DNA from: Prevotellaceae bacterium UBA2718
GTDB lineage: Bacteria; Bacteroidota; Bacteroidia; Bacteroidales; Bacteroidaceae
NCBI GenBank assembly: GCA_002353975.1
Contig: DEKQ01000012.1
Span: 9,668-17,317, forward strand
DNA length: 7,650 nt
Reading direction: 5' to 3'
Below are positions 5,038-7,650 of the stretch, piece after piece (position 1 is the first letter of the stretch; each line of letters opens with the position of its first letter). A model generated the notes under the pieces. It was given only the letters and a program-made list of their open reading frames with translations. It was not told where the DNA came from and searched no databases. The position numbers and the translations under genes were made by a program.

Positions 5038-5982
5038 ATGATGAATAGAATACAGGAAGTCTTCGGTATAGAATATCCGGTCATAGCCGGTGGCATGGCT
5101 TGGTGTAGCGGTTGGCGCCTTGCTGCCGCAGTTAGTAATGCGGGCGGCCTGGGTTTGATAGGTGCCGGCACGATGTCGGTCGATCTGCTCAGGGAGCATA
5201 TACAGAAGTGCAAGGCGGCGACGGACAAGCCCTGGGGCGTGAACCTCCCGCTGATGTACCCGCAGATAGACTCGCTCATAGACATGATAATCGAAGAGGG
5301 ATGCAAGATAGTATTCACTTCGGCAGGCAGCCCTAAGAAATATACGCAGCGCTTCCACGAGGCGGGCATGAAGGTTGCACACGTGGTAAGCTCCTCAAAA
5401 TTCGCCAAGAAGTGTGAGGAGGCCGGCGTTGATGTCGTCGTGGCAGAAGGCTTTGAGGCCGGAGGACACAACGGCAAGGAGGAGACGACGACGATGTGCC
5501 TCATCCCGCAGGTGCGTCAGGCCACGTCGCTGCCGCTCGTCGCAGCCGGCGGCATAGCATCGGGACAGGCTTGTCTGGCGGCGCAGGTGCTGGGAGCAGA
5601 GGGCGTGCAGATAGGTACGCTGTTCGCTCTGTCAAAGGAAAGCAGCGCCAGCGACGCCTTCAAGCAGGTGTGCACCACGCTGCAGGAGGGCGACACGATG
5701 CTCTGCCTGAAGAAGCTGGCACCCTCGAGACTGGTTAAGAACAGACTGTACAAACGCATAGCGGAGGCCGAGGACAAGGGCGCCGACGTGCCGCAGCTGC
5801 TTGAGATACTGGGCGAGAAGGCCACACGTAGGGGAATCTTCGACGGTGACACAGAGGACGGCGAGCTGGAGATAGGACAGATAGCGTCTGCAATAAGGGA
5901 GATAGAGCCCGTCAGCGTTATCATGGACAGACTTATAAAGGAGTATAACGATGCAAGAGGAAAACTTAACAGCCGCTCCTGA
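5038..5982 (+). CDS. FMN-dependent oxidoreductase of the FabK / nitronate monooxygenase family
   Basis: A 314-residue cytoplasmic TIM-barrel flavoprotein. Motifs in order: IAGGM 16-20, SNAGGLG 33-39 (phosphate/FMN loop), VFTSAGSPK 92-100, [11 protein letters not shown] 136-146 with His144, AAGGIASG 169-176 and GAEGVQIGT 186-194 (FMN phosphate binding). The EGxEAGGH motif is shared by enoyl-ACP reductase II (FabK, last step of fatty-acid elongation) and by nitronate monooxygenases (detoxify alkyl nitronates); length fits both. FabK is slightly favoured by overall layout and by linkage to an envelope-biogenesis gene, but sequence alone does not decide. Two ATGs lie in tandem (5038 and 5041), directly after the heptad array; no Shine-Dalgarno and no clear promoter are visible in the 177-bp gap. 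The 3' end overlaps lptB by 32 bp, so the two are an operon. Confidence 0.85.
   Translation: MMNRIQEVFGIEYPVIAGGMAWCSGWRLAAAVSNAGGLGLIGAGTMSVDLLREHIQKCKAATDKPWGVNLPLMYPQIDSLIDMIIEEGCKIVFTSAGSPKKYTQRFHEAGMKVAHVVSSSKFAKKCEEAGVDVVVAEGFEAGGHNGKEETTTMCLIPQVRQATSLPLVAAGGIASGQACLAAQVLGAEGVQIGTLFALSKESSASDAFKQVCTTLQEGDTMLCLKKLAPSRLVKNRLYKRIAEAEDKGADVPQLLEILGEKATRRGIFDGDTEDGELEIGQIASAIREIEPVSVIMDRLIKEYNDARGKLNSRS
5938..5943 (+). promoter_or_regulatory. Strong Shine-Dalgarno for lptB inside the preceding gene
   Basis: AAGGAG lies 7 bp before the ATG at 5951, within the last codons of the FabK-like gene. Such a site is uncommon in Bacteroidota and supports ATG 5951 as the lptB start. It also suggests translational coupling across the 32-bp overlap. 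Confidence 0.6.
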
Positions 5983-6790
5983 GCAGGCCGTGGATACCGC
6001 GACCGGGCAGGAGGAGCAGCCTGTGCAGCAGACGAAGCCGCAGGGCTCGGTGCTGCGTAGCGAGGGACTGGTGAAGATATACGGCAAGCGCACCGTCGTG
6101 AACGATGTGTCGTTTGACGTGCGGCAGGGTGAGATAGTAGGTCTTCTGGGCCCTAACGGTGCCGGCAAGACGACGTCGTTCTACATGACGACGGGTCTCG
6201 TGGTGCCCAATGCGGGTCGTGTGTTCATAGACGACAGGGAGATTACGAGCATGGCGGTGTATGAACACGCAAAGAACGGCGTGGGCTATCTGCCGCAGGA
6301 GGCCAGCGTGTTTCGCAAGATGTCCGTGGAGGACAATATCCTTTCGGTGCTCGAGATGACGGGCAAGCCACGGAAAGACCAGTTGGAGAAGCTGGAAAGC
6401 CTCATCAATGAGTTCTCGCTGCAGAAGGTAAGGAAGAACCTCGGCGACCGCCTATCGGGCGGTGAGCGCCGCCGCACGGAGATAGCACGCTGCCTGGCCA
6501 TTGAGCCGAAGTTCATAATGCTCGATGAACCCTTTGCCGGAGTCGATCCCATAGCCGTGGAGGAGATACAGCGCGTGGTGTGGCACCTGAAGCATCGCAA
6601 TATCGGCATACTCATAACAGACCACAATGTGCATGAGACGCTGAACATCACAGACCGTGCATACCTGCTCTTTGAGGGTAGGATACTGTTTCACGGTACG
6701 CCGGAGGAGCTGGCAGCCAACCGCGTGGTGCGCGAGAAGTACCTCGGAACGAACTTCAAATTGCAGAAAAAAGACTTTGACAGCATGTGA
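5951..6790 (+). CDS. lptB: LPS export ABC transporter ATP-binding protein
   Basis: A 279-residue ABC ATPase that powers lipopolysaccharide extraction from the inner membrane with LptFG and LptC. All nucleotide-binding motifs are intact: Walker A GPNGAGKT 67-74, Q-loop Gln116 in [11 protein letters not shown] (typical of LptB), signature LSGGERRR 168-175, Walker B FIMLDEP 188-194 with catalytic Glu193, and switch His225 in TDHN. The family core starts at about residue 34 ([12 protein letters not shown]). The preceding 33 residues are a Gln/Glu/Thr/Ala-rich, probably disordered extension. An alternative GTG start at 6050 (residue 34) would give a standard-length protein, but the AAGGAG before ATG 5951 favours the long form. 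LptFG and LptC are not in the window. Confidence 0.93.
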   Translation: MQEENLTAAPEQAVDTATGQEEQPVQQTKPQGSVLRSEGLVKIYGKRTVVNDVSFDVRQGEIVGLLGPNGAGKTTSFYMTTGLVVPNAGRVFIDDREITSMAVYEHAKNGVGYLPQEASVFRKMSVEDNILSVLEMTGKPRKDQLEKLESLINEFSLQKVRKNLGDRLSGGERRRTEIARCLAIEPKFIMLDEPFAGVDPIAVEEIQRVVWHLKHRNIGILITDHNVHETLNITDRAYLLFEGRILFHGTPEELAANRVVREKYLGTNFKLQKKDFDSM

Positions 6791-6792
6791 TG

Positions 6793-6820
6793 GAGAGGTG
6801 AGAGATGAGGGGCGAGAGAT
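6793..6820 (+). repeat. Purine-rich 7-bp repeats after lptB
   Basis: Four contiguous units GAGAGGT, GAGAGAT, GAGGGGC, GAGAGAT start 2 bp after the lptB stop. They share the 7-bp period of the following array but not its sequence, and a 4-bp break (TATT) separates them from it. Confidence 0.5.
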
Positions 6821-6824
6821 TATT

Positions 6825-6901
6825 TGTGAATTGTAAATGGTAAATTGTACATGTTACATTGTACATCACAAATTGTACATTGTACATGGTAAATGGTACA
6901 T
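6825..6901 (+). repeat. Heptad tandem repeat array upstream of metG
   Basis: Eleven contiguous 7-bp units with no phase break: TGTGAAT, TGTAAAT, GGTAAAT, TGTACAT, GTTACAT, TGTACAT, CACAAAT, TGTACAT, TGTACAT, GGTAAAT, GGTACAT. AGT and the metG ATG follow at once. Twenty-four bases (6875-6898) are identical to the reverse complement of the block after dtd. No match to the TTTG/TAnnTTTG promoter is seen inside the array. Confidence 0.85.
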
Positions 6902-6904
6902 AGT

Positions 6905-7650
6905 ATGAAGAATTATAAGAGAACAACCGTTACCGCCGCTCTGCCATACGCTAATGGCGGCGTGCACATAGGACATTTGGCCGGCGTTTACGTGCCTGCC
7001 GACATATATGTGCGTTATCTCAGACTGAAAAACCGCGACGTTGTGTTCATCGGAGGCAGCGATGAGCACGGCGTGCCCGTAACGATACGCGCCAAGCAGG
7101 AAGGCATCACGGTGCAGCAGGTGGTGGACCGCTACCACGAGATGATTAAGAAATCCTTTGAGGAATTTGGTATCTCATTCGATATCTACAGCCGCACCAC
7201 CAGTCCGATACACCATAAGTTTGCTGCTGACTTCTTCCGCACGCTCTATGACAAGGGCGAGCTGGAGGAGATAACGGAGGAACAGTACTGCGATGAGGTG
7301 ACAGGAGAGTTCCTCACGGACCGCAATATCGTGGGCGAATGTCCGCGCTGCCACTCGCAGGGAGCCTACGGCGACCAGTGCGAGAAGTGCGGTGCCACGC
7401 TGTCGCCTGATGAACTGATAAACCCCACCAACAAGAACAACCCCGGTCACGGCTTGGTGAAGCGTCCTACGAAGAACTGGTATCTGCCGCTGAACAAGTA
7501 TCAGGAGTGGCTGAAGAAGTGGATATTGGAAGGACATAAAGAGTGGCGCAGCAACGTCTATGGCCAGTGTAAGTCCTGGCTCGACATGGATTTGCAGCCC
7601 CGCGCCATGACGCGTGACCTCGATTGGGGCATCCCCGTGCCCGTGGAGGG
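6905..7650 (+). CDS. metG: Methionyl-tRNA synthetase, N-terminal part (runs off the window)
   Basis: The first 248 codons of a class I aminoacyl-tRNA synthetase that attaches methionine to tRNA-Met in the cytoplasm; the frame is open to the right edge. It begins [19 protein letters not shown], with the ATP-binding HIGH motif at 21-24 and GSDEHGVPV (51-59) of the methionine/ATP site. The zinc-binding knuckle insert has two Cys pairs, C146-x2-C149 and C159-x2-C162. WGIPVPVE at 241-248 is the family's catalytic-domain strand. The KMSKS loop and anticodon domain lie outside the window. The ATG at 6905 is the only sensible start and sits 3 bp after the heptad array. It may be transcribed from lptB, 114 bp upstream, or from an unrecognised promoter in the repeats. 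Confidence 0.95.
   Translation, partial: MKNYKRTTVTAALPYANGGVHIGHLAGVYVPADIYVRYLRLKNRDVVFIGGSDEHGVPVTIRAKQEGITVQQVVDRYHEMIKKSFEEFGISFDIYSRTTSPIHHKFAADFFRTLYDKGELEEITEEQYCDEVTGEFLTDRNIVGECPRCHSQGAYGDQCEKCGATLSPDELINPTNKNNPGHGLVKRPTKNWYLPLNKYQEWLKKWILEGHKEWRSNVYGQCKSWLDMDLQPRAMTRDLDWGIPVPVE

Noticed and set aside
5632..6168. Leftward 178-codon open frame across the FabK-like/lptB junction
   Set aside because: It is antisense to two conserved genes and has Cys/Ser-rich composition without motifs.

Overview
The window looks like a chromosomal segment of a member of the Bacteroidales, most likely Prevotellaceae. Three things point there: promoters of the Bacteroidota type (TTTG, 19-20 bp spacer, TAnnTTTG) next to genes with little or no Shine-Dalgarno signal; GC-rich coding DNA separated by very AT-rich intergenic DNA; and protein types typical of that group. 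No mobile element, CRISPR array, tRNA or rRNA was seen.

Left part (1-3667) is a small glycan-degradation island. A divergent promoter at the very left edge reads out of the window. Rightward run two secreted enzymes 21 bp apart: an apiosidase-like glycoside hydrolase (DUF4038/GH140 type) and an SGNH/GDSL esterase. Facing them, with overlapping stop codons, is a secreted GH43 enzyme of the arabinan endo-1,5-alpha-arabinosidase type. Together they suggest trimming of pectic or arabinose-containing plant cell wall side chains: glycosidase, deacylase and arabinanase, all exported. No SusC/SusD pair or sensor-regulator is in view, so this may be the edge of a polysaccharide utilisation locus or an isolated set. 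The GH43 protein carries an odd low-complexity insert beside its catalytic acid, and its gene carries a perfect GC-rich hairpin there.

Middle part (3668-4407) is about 740 bp with no convincing gene. It holds the GH43 promoter, a possible orphan rightward promoter followed by stem-loops, a degenerate tandem array with 22-bp phasing (3921-4094), several palindromes and the dtd promoter.

Right part (4408-7650) is housekeeping: dtd (D-aminoacyl-tRNA deacylase), a FabK/nitronate monooxygenase-family flavoprotein, lptB (LPS-export ATPase, translationally coupled to the flavoprotein gene) and the first 248 codons of metG (methionyl-tRNA synthetase). The most distinctive non-coding signal is a 7-bp tandem repeat family (TGTACAT / TGTAAAT / GGTAAAT). 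It fills the gaps upstream of the flavoprotein gene and of metG and stops just before both start codons with nearly the same junction sequence. A reversed block of the same repeat follows dtd.

I see no clearly new multi-gene system. The unexplained parts worth attention are the heptad arrays, the 22-bp array, the shared extended promoter and the GH43 insert.
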